A program made the translations under genes and the position numbers. Shown piece after piece: positions 1-9,252 of a stretch of DNA of 64,000 nucleotides. The DNA comes from Candidatus Poribacteria bacterium. Its GTDB lineage: Bacteria; Poribacteria; WGA-4E; WGA-3G. Position 1 is the first letter of the stretch. Each line of letters begins with the position of its first letter. The stretch is taken from the NCBI GenBank assembly GCA_022821725.1, contig JAJEDB010000095.1, forward strand, positions 31,050 to 95,049, given 5' to 3'. The notes under the pieces were generated by a model. It did no database searches and was not told where the DNA came from. It worked only from the letters and a program-made list of their open reading frames with translations.

Positions 1-2711
1 TCTCCGTCGTCGTCAATACAATTAACCATCTCACGGAACGCGGTGAGACTGCCGAAAACATTGTGGCAGACAATCCAGCCAAGATTGACTTCGTTCATAT
101 CTATGAAAACTATGAGGCGAAACTCGCAGATCGTTGGATAGATGAGCAAGGCAAACATCTGTATCTTGCGAACAATCTCAATCCGGAATTCATGCAGAAC
201 GCATTACCACAAGTTAATCTTGTGGTCGTTGAAGGGTTCACTGTCCTTTCCAAAGCCGACATCAAAATCCTCACGGGCATTGCCGGGCTCCCTAATATCA
301 AGATGTGGTTCCGGACCGACTATGTTGAAGGAAACGAGCCCCTTTACAGAAATACTGCTGACCTCATTAGACAATTTGAAGCGGTAGGTGTAGATATTGA
401 TGCCACCTACGAACGTAAATCCGATTTACATCAGCATTTTGCCGAAAATCTTTTCCGCACAGATACAGAAGATGTGAATTTGGATCATACCGCTGATACT
501 GCAGTTCAGATTAAAGTGTTGAAACCCGCCAACAGGTCGGAAGAAGTGGAGCAGATCGCACATCTCATACAGAAACATACCTCGGAGGGAGACTGCAAAC
601 TCAGTGACATCTGCGTTGCCTATTATAACATAGGACAGTATCAGCAGCGCATCGCTGAAACATTTCCGACTTACGGCATTCCGTATTCACTTGTAGAGAC
701 CGTTCCCTTGACAAAGTCAGAAGTTGTCAAAGCGATCTTCTCTCGTCTTTCATCACGTCAAACGCTGTTAGAGGATACCTATTTCTCTGAGGTTGAGCCT
801 GGGTCACACACACAACTATTCCACCCTGACGCGTTTCAGAGATACATCGATGACCTACTCAGAAAGGGTGGGGTCCTCCAACATATTCTAAACCCGATGC
901 TGAGAAAAAACCGAGAGGTCGTCGGAGGCGAGATTGAGGCGTATCGCCAATTCAAGAGGATTGTTAAAGAACTGTGTAGCGTTTTAAAATCGGATGGGGT
1001 TGAATCACGTTCCCTTGACGATTATATTGAGAAACTCCACCATATCGCAAAGTATACAAACTATCAAAACAGCCCAGAAACAAAGGGAGAGACGGTCAGA
1101 ATTGTTCCACTGGGTGAACTCAGAAGTTTAGAGTTTGACATCGTCTTTTTGGGCGATTTTATAGAGAGTCGGTTCCCAGAAAATTACCGTCCAGATCCAC
1201 TGTTTCCAGAAAATCCTTATCGAAACGAAGATGAACAGTTACACGACAACCGATTCATGTTCTATGGTGTCCTCAAATCCTTTCGGGAACGCCTCTATCT
1301 GCTTACCCCAAAATGTGAAGGAGAAGCGAATCTCATCCCCTCCCCTTTTCTCGGTCAATTAAAGGCGATCGCCACTGTTGCGGAGATGGAGGTTCCGAAT
1401 CCCTCGCAGGGGAGTGTAACCGGTTTCCTCAGTAGGTATGGTGACCATGTATGGACGACACCTACCCTCTCCACTCAAGAATTCCCTGCTGAAATCACAG
1501 AGATGCGTCCCCTCATAAATCACGTCGTTAAGGTTGAAAAAAGTCGAGAAAAGACACACGATCACCTGGCTTACGAAGGGATATTAACGGCAGAAACGCT
1601 TTCCCTTCCCAGCCAAAAGCGTTTAGAAAATCGGAGGAATCGGATCTATTCCGTCACAGAATTGGAAACTTACGCCAAATGTCCATTTCAGTATTTTGTC
1701 AATACAGTTTTGAAATTCCGTATTAAAGCGGATGAAACGGAAGATGAGTTATCCGGTCTCGAAAAGGGATCCTTACTCCATGATGTTCTCTTTGAATTTT
1801 ACAACAGTCGCCGCATCGAAAAAAGACCACCTATCGGACAATGTGACGAGGAAACCTTTAAAGACGCAGAAACGCAATTAAATGAACTGCTTAATCGTAA
1901 AGCGACAGAACAGCGCAAGGGTCGGGAGGAGAAGCCTATTGATGAGAACAATCTCTTTTGGCGGATCGACATAGAGAAACTTCGCGTTGCCCTTCGGAAG
2001 TGGCTCGAAGCCGAACGCACTTATGGTTTGGCGGTTTTGCCACGCTACTTTGAAGTCAATTTTGGGAGGAAATACAAGCCGGAGAGTAGACCCAGAGATC
2101 CGGAACTCAGTTGTGATGAACCAATCTTCATCGGAGACGTGCAAATGACCGGCGTAATAGACCGCATTGATATAGGTAACGGCACATTTAATATTGTTGA
2201 CTATAAAACCGGCAGTTCCACCGTTAGAATGGCGGAGATCCTCAGCGGACGGAGTCTCCAACTCCCTATCTACCTACAAACGGCGAAGAAATTGTTGGAA
2301 ATGGACGGCGGCACCGGATTAGAGCCTGCAGCAGGCCTCTATCATAAAATCAGGTTGGATCAATGTAAAGTTGAACTCGGTATCGGAACGGAATCCGAGA
2401 ACGGAGTCGCCTACAGCAATTACAACGGCAGGGACTGGAAACCGGTTGGATCAAGTAGTGGTCAACTGTTAGCGGATGAAACCTTCGAGGATCGGCTTGC
2501 GCGCGTGAGTGGCTACGTTCAACACTACGTTGACTGTATCTCTAAAGGCACTTTCCCGCTCATCACACGCGTTGAGACCTTTGTAGACTCTGAAGAAGAA
2601 GGCGACACGCCAATTACCCCTAAAAACAGGACGGAACCTTGCAGTTTCTGTCATTATAAGCGTGTCTGCCGCGTGGGTGCGATCTCTGAAACACCACAAT
2701 CGGATGACTGA
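1..2711 (+). CDS. AddB/RexB-like helicase-nuclease subunit with PD-(D/E)XK domain (5'-truncated by window)
   Basis: The reading frame is open back to base 3, so the gene starts before the window; about 902 residues are visible. The middle has a UvrD-type helicase C-terminal signature (VFLGDFIESRFP, then RFMFYGVLKSFRERLYLL). The last third is a RecB-type nuclease: SVTELETYAKCPFQYF, GSLLHDVLFEFY, GVIDRID, then NIVDYKTG holding the catalytic D...DYK, and QLPIYL. One Cys in AKCPFQ and three in CSFCHYKRVC match the Fe-S cluster of AddB. By family knowledge it acts with an AddA helicase in double-strand break resection; an addA partner would be expected upstream, outside the window. Only the C-terminal part is seen, so the Walker A status of the N-terminus is unknown. 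Confidence 0.85.
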   Translation, partial: SVVVNTINHLTERGETAENIVADNPAKIDFVHIYENYEAKLADRWIDEQGKHLYLANNLNPEFMQNALPQVNLVVVEGFTVLSKADIKILTGIAGLPNIKMWFRTDYVEGNEPLYRNTADLIRQFEAVGVDIDATYERKSDLHQHFAENLFRTDTEDVNLDHTADTAVQIKVLKPANRSEEVEQIAHLIQKHTSEGDCKLSDICVAYYNIGQYQQRIAETFPTYGIPYSLVETVPLTKSEVVKAIFSRLSSRQTLLEDTYFSEVEPGSHTQLFHPDAFQRYIDDLLRKGGVLQHILNPMLRKNREVVGGEIEAYRQFKRIVKELCSVLKSDGVESRSLDDYIEKLHHIAKYTNYQNSPETKGETVRIVPLGELRSLEFDIVFLGDFIESRFPENYRPDPLFPENPYRNEDEQLHDNRFMFYGVLKSFRERLYLLTPKCEGEANLIPSPFLGQLKAIATVAEMEVPNPSQGSVTGFLSRYGDHVWTTPTLSTQEFPAEITEMRPLINHVVKVEKSREKTHDHLAYEGILTAETLSLPSQKRLENRRNRIYSVTELETYAKCPFQYFVNTVLKFRIKADETEDELSGLEKGSLLHDVLFEFYNSRRIEKRPPIGQCDEETFKDAETQLNELLNRKATEQRKGREEKPIDENNLFWRIDIEKLRVALRKWLEAERTYGLAVLPRYFEVNFGRKYKPESRPRDPELSCDEPIFIGDVQMTGVIDRIDIGNGTFNIVDYKTGSSTVRMAEILSGRSLQLPIYLQTAKKLLEMDGGTGLEPAAGLYHKIRLDQCKVELGIGTESENGVAYSNYNGRDWKPVGSSSGQLLADETFEDRLARVSGYVQHYVDCISKGTFPLITRVETFVDSEEEGDTPITPKNRTEPCSFCHYKRVCRVGAISETPQSDD

Positions 2712-2743
2712 CATTCCGTTTTTCGTTTCCACTGAGAAAAAAC

Positions 2744-2772
2744 TTGCACACTTCTCCTACATCTGTTATACT
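2744..2772 (+). promoter_or_regulatory. sigma70-type promoter of sodA
   Basis: TTGCAC (2744-2749) and TATACT (2767-2772) are separated by 17 nt. Transcription would begin near 2779, giving a leader of about 90 nt before sodA. Confidence 0.6.
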
Positions 2773-2866
2773 CTTTTTGATTTTTAAAGGACACTGCTTG
2801 CACGCCCCTTGGCGCGCAGACTCGCAAGCGCAAGTGAAAAAATAAAATAGGAGGCTATTTTTTTAA

Positions 2867-3472
2867 ATGGCACATACATTACCAGCGCTCCCTTATGCTC
2901 ACGATGCTTTGGAGCCCCATATTGACGCATTAACGATGGAAATCCATCACGGCAAACACCATCAAGCCTATATCACCAACCTCAACGCTGCTTTAGAGGG
3001 ACTCGGTGATCTCGCTGACATGGATATTCACGACCTGCTTAGCAACCTGGATCAGGTCCCGGAAGACAAACGCCAAGCTGTCATCAATAACGGTGGCGGG
3101 CACGCCAACCATTCCCTATTTTGGTCGATTATGAGTCCCAATGCTGGAGAAATCGGGGGCGAGATTGAAGCTGCAATAATCTCCACTTTCGGATCGCTTG
3201 AAGCAGCCGGACAAGAATTTGCAACAGCAGCAACCACACGTTTCGGTTCCGGCTGGGCATGGCTCGTCCTCGGCGACAACGGCTTGGAAATCTATTCCAC
3301 TGCGAATCAGGACAGTCCGATCATGCAGGGACATACCCCGCTGCTCGGGCTCGATGTCTGGGAACATGCCTATTACCTGAATTACCAGAATCGCCGTCCA
3401 GATTACGTTGAAGCCTGGGTGAACGTCATCAACTGGACTCGGGTCAACGAACTCTACATAGCAAACGCCTAA
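2867..3472 (+). CDS. sodA: superoxide dismutase, probably Mn-type
   Basis: A 201-residue Fe/Mn superoxide dismutase that converts superoxide to peroxide and oxygen. The metal ligands are visible: His27 in [10 protein letters not shown], the His of ANHSLFW, and the Asp and His of [30 protein letters not shown] and QDSPIM favour manganese over iron, but this is a sequence-based guess. There is no signal peptide, so it is cytoplasmic. The start is fixed by a strong AGGAGG (2849-2854) before ATG. It has its own promoter and a hairpin after the stop, so it is monocistronic. Confidence 0.97.
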   Translation: MAHTLPALPYAHDALEPHIDALTMEIHHGKHHQAYITNLNAALEGLGDLADMDIHDLLSNLDQVPEDKRQAVINNGGGHANHSLFWSIMSPNAGEIGGEIEAAIISTFGSLEAAGQEFATAATTRFGSGWAWLVLGDNGLEIYSTANQDSPIMQGHTPLLGLDVWEHAYYLNYQNRRPDYVEAWVNVINWTRVNELYIANA

Positions 3473-3498
3473 CTTTCCGTAACACGTTTTACATGTCG

Positions 3499-3539
3499 GT
3501 AGGGGTAGGAGCGAAGTGTTTTTCAAACCTACCCTCTAC
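3499..3539 (+). terminator. hairpin after sodA, probable terminator
   Basis: The arms 3499-3509 and 3528-3539 pair over 11 bp with a single bulged base. The T-run after it (TTCTT) is weak, so termination may be inefficient. Confidence 0.45.
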
Positions 3540-3605
3540 TTCTTAAAGGAACAGACTCACTTCGCCGTGCTGTCTGCTCAAAAGGACACGGTTCAATTAA
3601 ATTTC

Positions 3606-3634
3606 TTGACATTTCCGTTCAAATATGTTATACT
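3606..3634 (+). promoter_or_regulatory. consensus sigma70 promoter of the ilv operon
   Basis: TTGACA (3606-3611), 17-nt spacer, TATACT (3629-3634). It fires into the T-box leader, with a predicted transcript start near 3641. Apart from one base in the -10 box it matches consensus, as expected for an operon controlled by attenuation. Confidence 0.75.
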
Positions 3635-3640
3635 TAATGA

Positions 3641-4022
3641 GGTGTAAAGATACTTCTTTTCCGCATGCTCGTGAAACTTCGTAAAGCGGCGTGCGTAATT
3701 AACAATTAAATAAATAGATTACCCCAAAAAAAGCGTTGAAAGGGAGGAGTAAGTCGTCCGGACTTGCGAGAGAAGGAGATTCACAGGCTGAAAGGTCTCC
3801 TCAAGTTCCCACGACCGAAGGTCGCCCTGGAGCTGCTCATCTGAACAACGAGTAGGATGGGTCGGTGTGATGCCCGTTAGCGCATCCCAAAGAGTGCTCT
3901 TTCTCAGTGTAGGCGGGAAACCTTGAATGAAAGTGAGAAAGAGAATTGGAGTGGTACCACGGTAAGGTCAGTGTGAATGCCCTTCTCGTCTCCATGTTCG
4001 GAACGAGAGGGTTTTTTCTTTT
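3641..4022 (+). promoter_or_regulatory. T-box riboswitch (tRNA-sensing leader) of ilvBNC
   Basis: Hallmarks appear in the right order. There is a purine-rich stem I region (GGAGTAAG near 3741, GAGAGAAGGAG near 3768), then CTGAACAACGAGTAGG (from 3843) and CGTTA (about 3878). The canonical T-box sequence AATTGGAGTGGTACCACGG lies at 3944-3962; its TGG would pair with the tRNA acceptor end. An intrinsic terminator follows (stem 3980-3989 with 4003-4011, T-tract 4012-4022). The likely specifier region at 3833-3841 reads CTG CTC ATC, so the sensed tRNA would be Leu (CTG or CTC) or Ile (ATC); I cannot fix the register by eye. Either fits branched-chain amino acid control. Uncharged tRNA should stabilise the antiterminator and switch the operon on. 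Confidence 0.85.
3980..4022 (+). terminator. intrinsic terminator of the T-box
   Basis: CCCTTCTCGT pairs with ACGAGAGGG with one bulged T, followed by TTTTTTCTTTT. The left arm lies just after the conserved T-box sequence, giving the mutually exclusive antiterminator/terminator layout. Confidence 0.8.
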
Positions 4023-4095
4023 GTAGCGCAAGTTTTCGGTTGGCAAGCTGCACCGACTTTTGTAGCGCAAGTTTTCGGTTGGCAAGCTGCACCGA
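4018..4095 (+). repeat. two tandem copies of a 39-bp unit in the ilvB leader
   Basis: Units 4018-4056 and 4057-4095 are identical by eye. Each holds TTTTCGGT, and the downstream copy ends ACCGAAAA, so it can fold into a hairpin. The array starts inside the T-tract of the T-box terminator and ends 70 nt before the ilvB start, so it lies in the read-through mRNA. Confidence 0.85.
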
Positions 4096-4165
4096 AAATT
4101 CAACGACTCCGCGTAGGGAACAGGGAACTCCATCCCTCACGCTGCAGCTTATGAGGACAATTGGC

Positions 4166-5842
4166 ATGGAACTTTCAGGAGCGCAAATCCTTGTTGACAG
4201 TCTCAAGCGGGAAGGTGTCGAATATATCTTTGGTGTGAATGGTGGCGCAGCGATGCCGATTTTCGATGCCCTTTACGGTGAGACTGAAATCAAATTGATT
4301 CCGATGCGGCACGAACAAGGGGCATCTCACGCCGCTGACGGCTACGCACGTGCTACCGGAGATGTCGGGGTCGCACTCGCAACCTCGGGGCCCGGCGCAA
4401 CGAACCTCGTCACCGGTATCGCAACCGCTTACATGGATTCGATTCCGATGGTCGCGATTACCGGACAGGTTTTCACCCACTATATCGGCAGCGATGCTTT
4501 CCAAGAATGCGATGTTATCGGTGTAACGCGTCCGATCTGTAAGCACAGTTACCTTATCAAAGATTCCGACGAAATAGCAGATGTCGTCGCTGAAGCGTTT
4601 CATCTCGCGAAGACAGGGAAACCCGGTCCTGTCATTATTGACATCGCGAAGGATGCCCAGATACATGAGGCACTGTTTCAATATCCAGAAACAGTGGACA
4701 TTCGCAGTTACAAACCGCAAGTGCACGGCGATCCGGCGCAAATTGCGAAGGCAGCGGCGTTGATTAAGGCAGCGAAACGTCCGATGCTATATGCCGGGGG
4801 TGGGGTCGTCCTTGCCAATGCCAGCGAGGAACTGCGACAACTTACCCTTAAAACTCAGATTCCGATTACCGTTACATTGATGGGACTCGGGGCATTTCCG
4901 GAAACACATCCTTTGGCGATGGAGATGCCCGGAATGCACGGCTCTTGTTGCGCAAATTACGCTTTTACCGATGCAGACCTTGTTATTGCTATCGGGGCAA
5001 GGTTCGATGACCGCGTTACCGGGGACCTCAGTAAATTTGCACCGAACGCCAAAAAAATCCATATCGATATTGATGCCTCCTGTATCGGGAAAAATGTACC
5101 GGTAGATGTTCCCATCGTTGGTGATGCGAAGAAGGTCCTTACTGAACTCAACAAACAGGTTGGCATAGCGGACATAGATCCGTGGCGCAACCAGATTCAG
5201 GAATGGAAGCAGAAGTACCCATTTGAATACGAGCAAAAAGCCGATAAGGTGATGCCGCAATACGTCATTGAACAGATTTATGAACATTACAGCGATGCGA
5301 TTGTCGTCGCGGATGTTGGACAACACCAGATGTGGGCGGCGCAATACTTCAAATTCACCGAACCCCGGCAGTGGCTCAACTCCGGGGGTCTCGGCACGAT
5401 GGGCTTCAGCCTCCCCGCCGCAATCGGGGCGCAACTTGGATGTCCGGACAAAACCGTCGTCAATATCAACGGCGATGGCTCCTACATCATGACGATCCAA
5501 GAATTGGTGCCGGCGGTTACCATGAAACTGCCGCTTAAGATTTTCATCATCAACAATATGTACTTGGGAATGGTCCGCCAATGGCAGGAATTGTTCCACG
5601 GTAAACGGTATTCTGCTGTTGATTACCACGATAATCCAGATTTCGCCTTACTCGCACAGGCATTCGGGGCGACAGGTTTACGGGTTGAACACACCGAAGA
5701 TGTTGTCCCCGCACTCCAGAAGGCACAAGGGATTACCGACGGCCCGGTCGTCATTGACTTCATTGTTGATGAAGAAGAGAATGTGTTCCCGATGGTGCCG
5801 GCGGGTGCTGGACTCGGAGATGTTATCCGGGGCTTATCTTAA
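4166..5842 (+). CDS. ilvB: acetolactate synthase large subunit
   Basis: A 558-residue ThDP enzyme making acetolactate or acetohydroxybutyrate from pyruvate, the first common step to Val, Leu and Ile. Catalytic Glu50 lies in RHEQGASHAADGYAR. The cofactor motif starting GDGSY is near residue 436, and the FAD-type central domain is present (VIAIGARFDDRVTG). The frame is open upstream to 3977, but that stretch runs through the T-box terminator and the tandem repeat. The ATG at 4166 has GAGGA at 4153-4157, 8 nt away, so I chose it; 4151 is the alternative. It is the first gene of ilvB-ilvN-ilvC under T-box control. Confidence 0.95.
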   Translation: MELSGAQILVDSLKREGVEYIFGVNGGAAMPIFDALYGETEIKLIPMRHEQGASHAADGYARATGDVGVALATSGPGATNLVTGIATAYMDSIPMVAITGQVFTHYIGSDAFQECDVIGVTRPICKHSYLIKDSDEIADVVAEAFHLAKTGKPGPVIIDIAKDAQIHEALFQYPETVDIRSYKPQVHGDPAQIAKAAALIKAAKRPMLYAGGGVVLANASEELRQLTLKTQIPITVTLMGLGAFPETHPLAMEMPGMHGSCCANYAFTDADLVIAIGARFDDRVTGDLSKFAPNAKKIHIDIDASCIGKNVPVDVPIVGDAKKVLTELNKQVGIADIDPWRNQIQEWKQKYPFEYEQKADKVMPQYVIEQIYEHYSDAIVVADVGQHQMWAAQYFKFTEPRQWLNSGGLGTMGFSLPAAIGAQLGCPDKTVVNINGDGSYIMTIQELVPAVTMKLPLKIFIINNMYLGMVRQWQELFHGKRYSAVDYHDNPDFALLAQAFGATGLRVEHTEDVVPALQKAQGITDGPVVIDFIVDEEENVFPMVPAGAGLGDVIRGLS

Positions 5843-5887
5843 CGATTTTAAGGGTTGCGTCGCAACCCGCACTGAAAACTATAAAAA

Positions 5888-6388
5888 ATGAACTCAGAAG
5901 AACGACACATTTTCTCTGTTTTGGTCGAAAACCGATTTGGAGTCCTGGCACGTGTTGCGGGACTCTTCAGCGGACGCGGCTTTAATATCGACAGCCTCAA
6001 CGTCGCGGAGACACATGACAGTAGCATTTCGCAGATAACCCTCGTCACACACGGGGATGCCCAAATCATTGAGCAGATCTATCACCATCTCAATAGACTT
6101 ATTGACGTTATTGAGGTAACAGATCTTTCCACTGCTGGGACACATGTTGAGCGGGAACTTGTTCTTATCAAGGTTGCTACCGAGGATCCGCAAAAGCGTA
6201 CCGAGGTTCTACAAGTCGCGGAAGTCTTCCGTGGACGGGTCATTGATATGAAGCCTGCCTCACTTGTTCTTGAAATTACAGGGGATGAGGGTAAATTGAA
6301 AGCGGCAATTGATATTTTCAATACCTACGGTATCCTTGAGTTAGCACGCACCGGCAAAATAGCGATGCTCCGCGGCTCCGAATTTTAA
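5888..6388 (+). CDS. ilvN: acetolactate synthase small (regulatory) subunit
   Basis: 166 residues with an N-terminal ACT domain (HIFSVLVENRFGVLARVAGLFSGRGFNIDSL, residues 7-80) and the C-terminal ALS_ss domain. By family knowledge it binds IlvB and confers valine feedback inhibition. It lies 45 nt after ilvB and 15 nt before ilvC, in the usual order. The Shine-Dalgarno is weak, so translation may depend partly on coupling to ilvB. Confidence 0.95.
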   Translation: MNSEERHIFSVLVENRFGVLARVAGLFSGRGFNIDSLNVAETHDSSISQITLVTHGDAQIIEQIYHHLNRLIDVIEVTDLSTAGTHVERELVLIKVATEDPQKRTEVLQVAEVFRGRVIDMKPASLVLEITGDEGKLKAAIDIFNTYGILELARTGKIAMLRGSEF

Positions 6389-6403
6389 AGGAAAATTAGA
6401 AAA

Positions 6404-7396
6404 ATGGCAACGATTTATTACGATAGTGATGCTAATTTTGATTTACTGAAAGAGCGCACCGTCGCTGTTGTGGGTTACGGTGCACAGGGACGCGCCCAGT
6501 CACTCAACCTCAAGGACAGTGGCGCGAACGTTGTCGTCGGATTATATGAAGGCAGCCGCTCAAAAGCGCGTGCGGAAGCCGAAGGCTTGACCGTCAAAAC
6601 CGTTGAAGAAGCCACCGCAATGGCAGACATCGTCCAGATTCTCATCCCTGACGAACGGCATGCCGCCGTTTATCGCGATCAGATTGCGCCGAACATGGAA
6701 TCGGGAAATATGCTCCTCGTCTCACACGGGTTCAGCGTCCATTTCGGACAGATTGTGCCTGCCAGTGATATCGACGTTGCAATGATTGCACCGAAGGGAC
6801 CCGGATCCCTTGTTCGCGAGGTATTTGAAGGCGGTGGTGGCGTGCCGTGCCTTGTTGCTATCCATCAAGATACCACAGGACTTGCGCGCGATGTCGCGCT
6901 CGCTTATGCGAGAGGCATCGGTGGCACGCGCTCAGGTGTCATTGAAACGACCTTCCGTGAGGAAACCGAAACCGATCTGTTCGGCGAACAAGCCGTCCTG
7001 TGTGGCGGGACCGCGGCACTCATCAAAGCCGCTTTTGACACACTTGTTGAAGCGGGTTATCAACCAGAGATGGCTTACTTTGAATGCCTCCACGAACTCA
7101 AGTTGATTGTCGATTTAATTTACGCCGGCGGATTGAGCAAAATGCGAAATGACATTAGCAATACTGCTGAATTCGGGGACCTCACGCGGGGTCCGCGGCT
7201 CATTGACGACAGCATTCGAGACAAAATGCGCCAAATTTTGAAGGACGTGCAGGAAGGTGTTTTCGCACGGGAATGGGTCTTGGAAAATGAAGCGAATCAA
7301 CCCGTACTCGGCGCGCTCCGTCGACAGGAAGAGGAATTGGAAATCGAAAAAGTCGGCAAAAACCTGCGGAGTATGATGAGTTGGCTTGACGAATAA
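6404..7396 (+). CDS. ilvC: ketol-acid reductoisomerase
   Basis: A 330-residue class I KARI, which isomerises and reduces acetolactate or acetohydroxybutyrate using NAD(P)H and Mg2+. The N-terminal Rossmann motif [15 protein letters not shown] is at residues 22-36. The knotted C-terminal domain shows the Mg-binding acidic motif [15 protein letters not shown] and the later [19 protein letters not shown]. The start is preceded by AGGAAA. The operon stops here without ilvD or leuA, which must lie elsewhere. Confidence 0.97.
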   Translation: MATIYYDSDANFDLLKERTVAVVGYGAQGRAQSLNLKDSGANVVVGLYEGSRSKARAEAEGLTVKTVEEATAMADIVQILIPDERHAAVYRDQIAPNMESGNMLLVSHGFSVHFGQIVPASDIDVAMIAPKGPGSLVREVFEGGGGVPCLVAIHQDTTGLARDVALAYARGIGGTRSGVIETTFREETETDLFGEQAVLCGGTAALIKAAFDTLVEAGYQPEMAYFECLHELKLIVDLIYAGGLSKMRNDISNTAEFGDLTRGPRLIDDSIRDKMRQILKDVQEGVFAREWVLENEANQPVLGALRRQEEELEIEKVGKNLRSMMSWLDE

Positions 7397-7416
7397 TAGA
7401 TATCTTCCATAACATA

Positions 7417-7450
7417 GGTAGGTGCGGTTTCTAACCGCACGGGACTTAAG
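7417..7450. repeat. REP-like hairpin, family A
   Basis: GTGCGGTT (7422-7429) and AACCGCAC (7433-7440) form a perfect 8-bp stem with a 3-nt loop, followed by GGGACTTAAG. The same core recurs inverted at 51179-51199 and partly at 44801-44820. There is no T-tract, so this is a dispersed repeat rather than a classical terminator. Confidence 0.7.
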
Positions 7451-7526
7451 AAAACCTATATTGGACTGGTAAGGCTTCCAATTCGGTGCCTGTAACGACT
7501 CCTTCTCTCACTTCTGCCCTGTTTCT

Positions 7527-7961
7527 ATGCGTTTACCGGACAAAACAGACATTTTCTTAATTCGAGCGTGCCTTCCAGAAGAAGCAGAAGCACTTCTCAC
7601 ACTGTGGCAGGCTGCTGGAACGTCCCCGAGCATCACAGATACTATCGCAGATGTCCACAGGGCAATAGAAAGCCTGGCGTCGGTGTTAGTTGCCGAAGCA
7701 GATCAACGGATCGTCGGCTCTTTAATCGCTACTTTCGATGGTTGGCGCGGGAACATGTATCGACTCGCCGTTCATCCTGACTACCGACGGCGTGGCATCG
7801 GACACGCCTTAGTCGCGGAAGGTGAAAGATGCTTAGCAAAACAGGGCGTTAAACGCATCACAGCCCTCGTAGAAGAACAGTATCCGTGGGCGATCGCATT
7901 CTGGTCGAGTGTTGGGTATGAGATAGAACCTGGGATACTCAGATTTTTCCGCAATCCCTAA
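7527..7961 (+). CDS. GNAT family N-acetyltransferase
   Basis: 144 residues covering a single GNAT fold. The acetyl-CoA-binding motif A is clear in RLAVHPDYRRRGIGHALVAEGERCL (about residues 79-103, with the RRRGIG pyrophosphate loop). The tail PWAIAFWSSVGYEIEPGILRF is the usual motif B. The substrate cannot be told; size and shape resemble YpeA/RimI-like enzymes acting on small amines or protein N-termini. No good Shine-Dalgarno is seen before the ATG. The next gene follows on the same strand 44 nt downstream. Confidence 0.88.
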   Translation: MRLPDKTDIFLIRACLPEEAEALLTLWQAAGTSPSITDTIADVHRAIESLASVLVAEADQRIVGSLIATFDGWRGNMYRLAVHPDYRRRGIGHALVAEGERCLAKQGVKRITALVEEQYPWAIAFWSSVGYEIEPGILRFFRNP

Positions 7962-8005
7962 ACAAAGCACACGCCGTGTGCCATCGGACGAGGAGGCTGG
8001 TTACC

Positions 8006-9133
8006 GTGAAATTCAGAGGCTATCAACTGGACAACACCTTCAAAAGCGTTTATGGACTCGCAGTCGCTGACATAAACGGCGACGGACAGATCGACATCAT
8101 TGCTGGTTCTACAGGCGAACCGATTATCGCTTGGTATGAGGCACCCCATTGGAAGAGACACCTCGTAACCGATCAGGGCAGTGGACACATCACCATCGCG
8201 CCTTACGATCTCACGGGCAACGGCACGCCTGATCTTATTGTCGGAAGTGGTTTCAATCGTGGGGTCAATGCCGCGGGTGGATACCTCCAGTGGCTTGAGG
8301 CTCCAGCACAGGACGGACAGAACTGGAAGCGTCACCGCATCGCCGATGTCCCCTTTATCCATCGTATAGGACTCGCGAATCTCTCTCAAAACGCATCAAC
8401 ATCGGTTCCTTTTCTCATCGTTGCATCCATTCGCGGCGAGGATGGTAAACCCGGCGAATGGCACAGTCCCGGCTCCCTTTGGTGCTACGAATTGTCGGAT
8501 ACCCCGCGAGAAGCAACTTCTTGGCAATCCCACCTCCTCGACGATTCCCTCCACATCAACCACGGCTTGAGTATCAATGACGTTGACCAAGATGGACGCG
8601 ATGATGTCCTCATCAGTTGCTCGGAAGGATTGATCTGGTATGAATCCCCTACATCACCGATGACAGACGACTGGGGGAAATGGATCATCAGCGACCGAGA
8701 ATGTAGCGACACATTCGCAGCGGATATTGATGGCGACGGGGTCAACGAAATTTTAGCGATTGAGCCGTGGCATGGAAACAACCTCGTTTGGTACAAAGCC
8801 ACTGGCGATCTGCGAACCGACCCGTGGCACCGCTACCTCATCGACGACACACTCAACCGCGGGCATTCCCTCGCTGCGGTTGACGTTGACGATGACGGAG
8901 CACTTGAGATTATTTGTGGCTACAACGGTGAAGGGACGAGTTTGCATCTCTACCGTCCAGAGGATATCGCACAGAATCGGTGGCGTAAAGAAACAATTGA
9001 CAATGGGGGTTTAGGGGTCGGACAGATGCACGTCCTGGACATGAACGGGAACGGCAGATTGGACATCGTCGCCAGCGGTCTCAGCACAGGCAACGTTAAA
9101 TGGTATGAAAATCAATTTTATAGTGAATCATAA
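8006..9133 (+). CDS. FG-GAP/VCBS repeat protein
   Basis: About 375 residues built from repeats with calcium-binding-like loops: DINGDGQIDIIAGS, DVDQDGRDDVLISCSEG, DIDGDGVNEILAIE, DVDDDGALEIICGY and DMNGNGRLDIVASG. This predicts a seven-bladed beta-propeller. I chose the GTG at 8006 because GAGGAGG (7990-7996) sits 9 nt before it; an upstream GTG at 7976 lacks such a site. No signal peptide is visible from either start, which is odd for a family that is usually exported. Function unknown; propellers of this type often bind polysaccharide or protein ligands. Confidence 0.85.
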   Translation: MKFRGYQLDNTFKSVYGLAVADINGDGQIDIIAGSTGEPIIAWYEAPHWKRHLVTDQGSGHITIAPYDLTGNGTPDLIVGSGFNRGVNAAGGYLQWLEAPAQDGQNWKRHRIADVPFIHRIGLANLSQNASTSVPFLIVASIRGEDGKPGEWHSPGSLWCYELSDTPREATSWQSHLLDDSLHINHGLSINDVDQDGRDDVLISCSEGLIWYESPTSPMTDDWGKWIISDRECSDTFAADIDGDGVNEILAIEPWHGNNLVWYKATGDLRTDPWHRYLIDDTLNRGHSLAAVDVDDDGALEIICGYNGEGTSLHLYRPEDIAQNRWRKETIDNGGLGVGQMHVLDMNGNGRLDIVASGLSTGNVKWYENQFYSES

Positions 9134-9205
9134 AAGTCAGCAGGCACTTTAGGGAACACAAAAATTATAAACGCATCACCACAGCACTGGTTTGATGGTG
9201 TTTTC

Positions 9206-9235
9206 TTGCACGAAACCTGTGTTTTAGGATATACT
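9206..9235 (+). promoter_or_regulatory. promoter of the small membrane-protein pair
   Basis: TTGCAC (9206-9211), 18-nt spacer, TATACT (9230-9235), 18 nt before the ATG at 9253. The predicted leader is only about 10-12 nt. Confidence 0.5.
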
Positions 9236-9252
9236 GGTGGAGATACTAACTT

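Noticed and set aside
3977..4165. N-terminal extension of ilvB
   Set aside because: The frame is open but crosses the T-box terminator and the 39-bp repeat. The ATG at 4166 has a proper ribosome site and fits family length.
4787..5629. 280-codon ORF on the minus strand
   Set aside because: Antisense shadow of ilvB with no ribosome site or domain.
7417..7450. terminator of ilvC
   Set aside because: The hairpin is perfect but has no T-tract, and the same sequence recurs in other spacers, so it is called a dispersed repeat.
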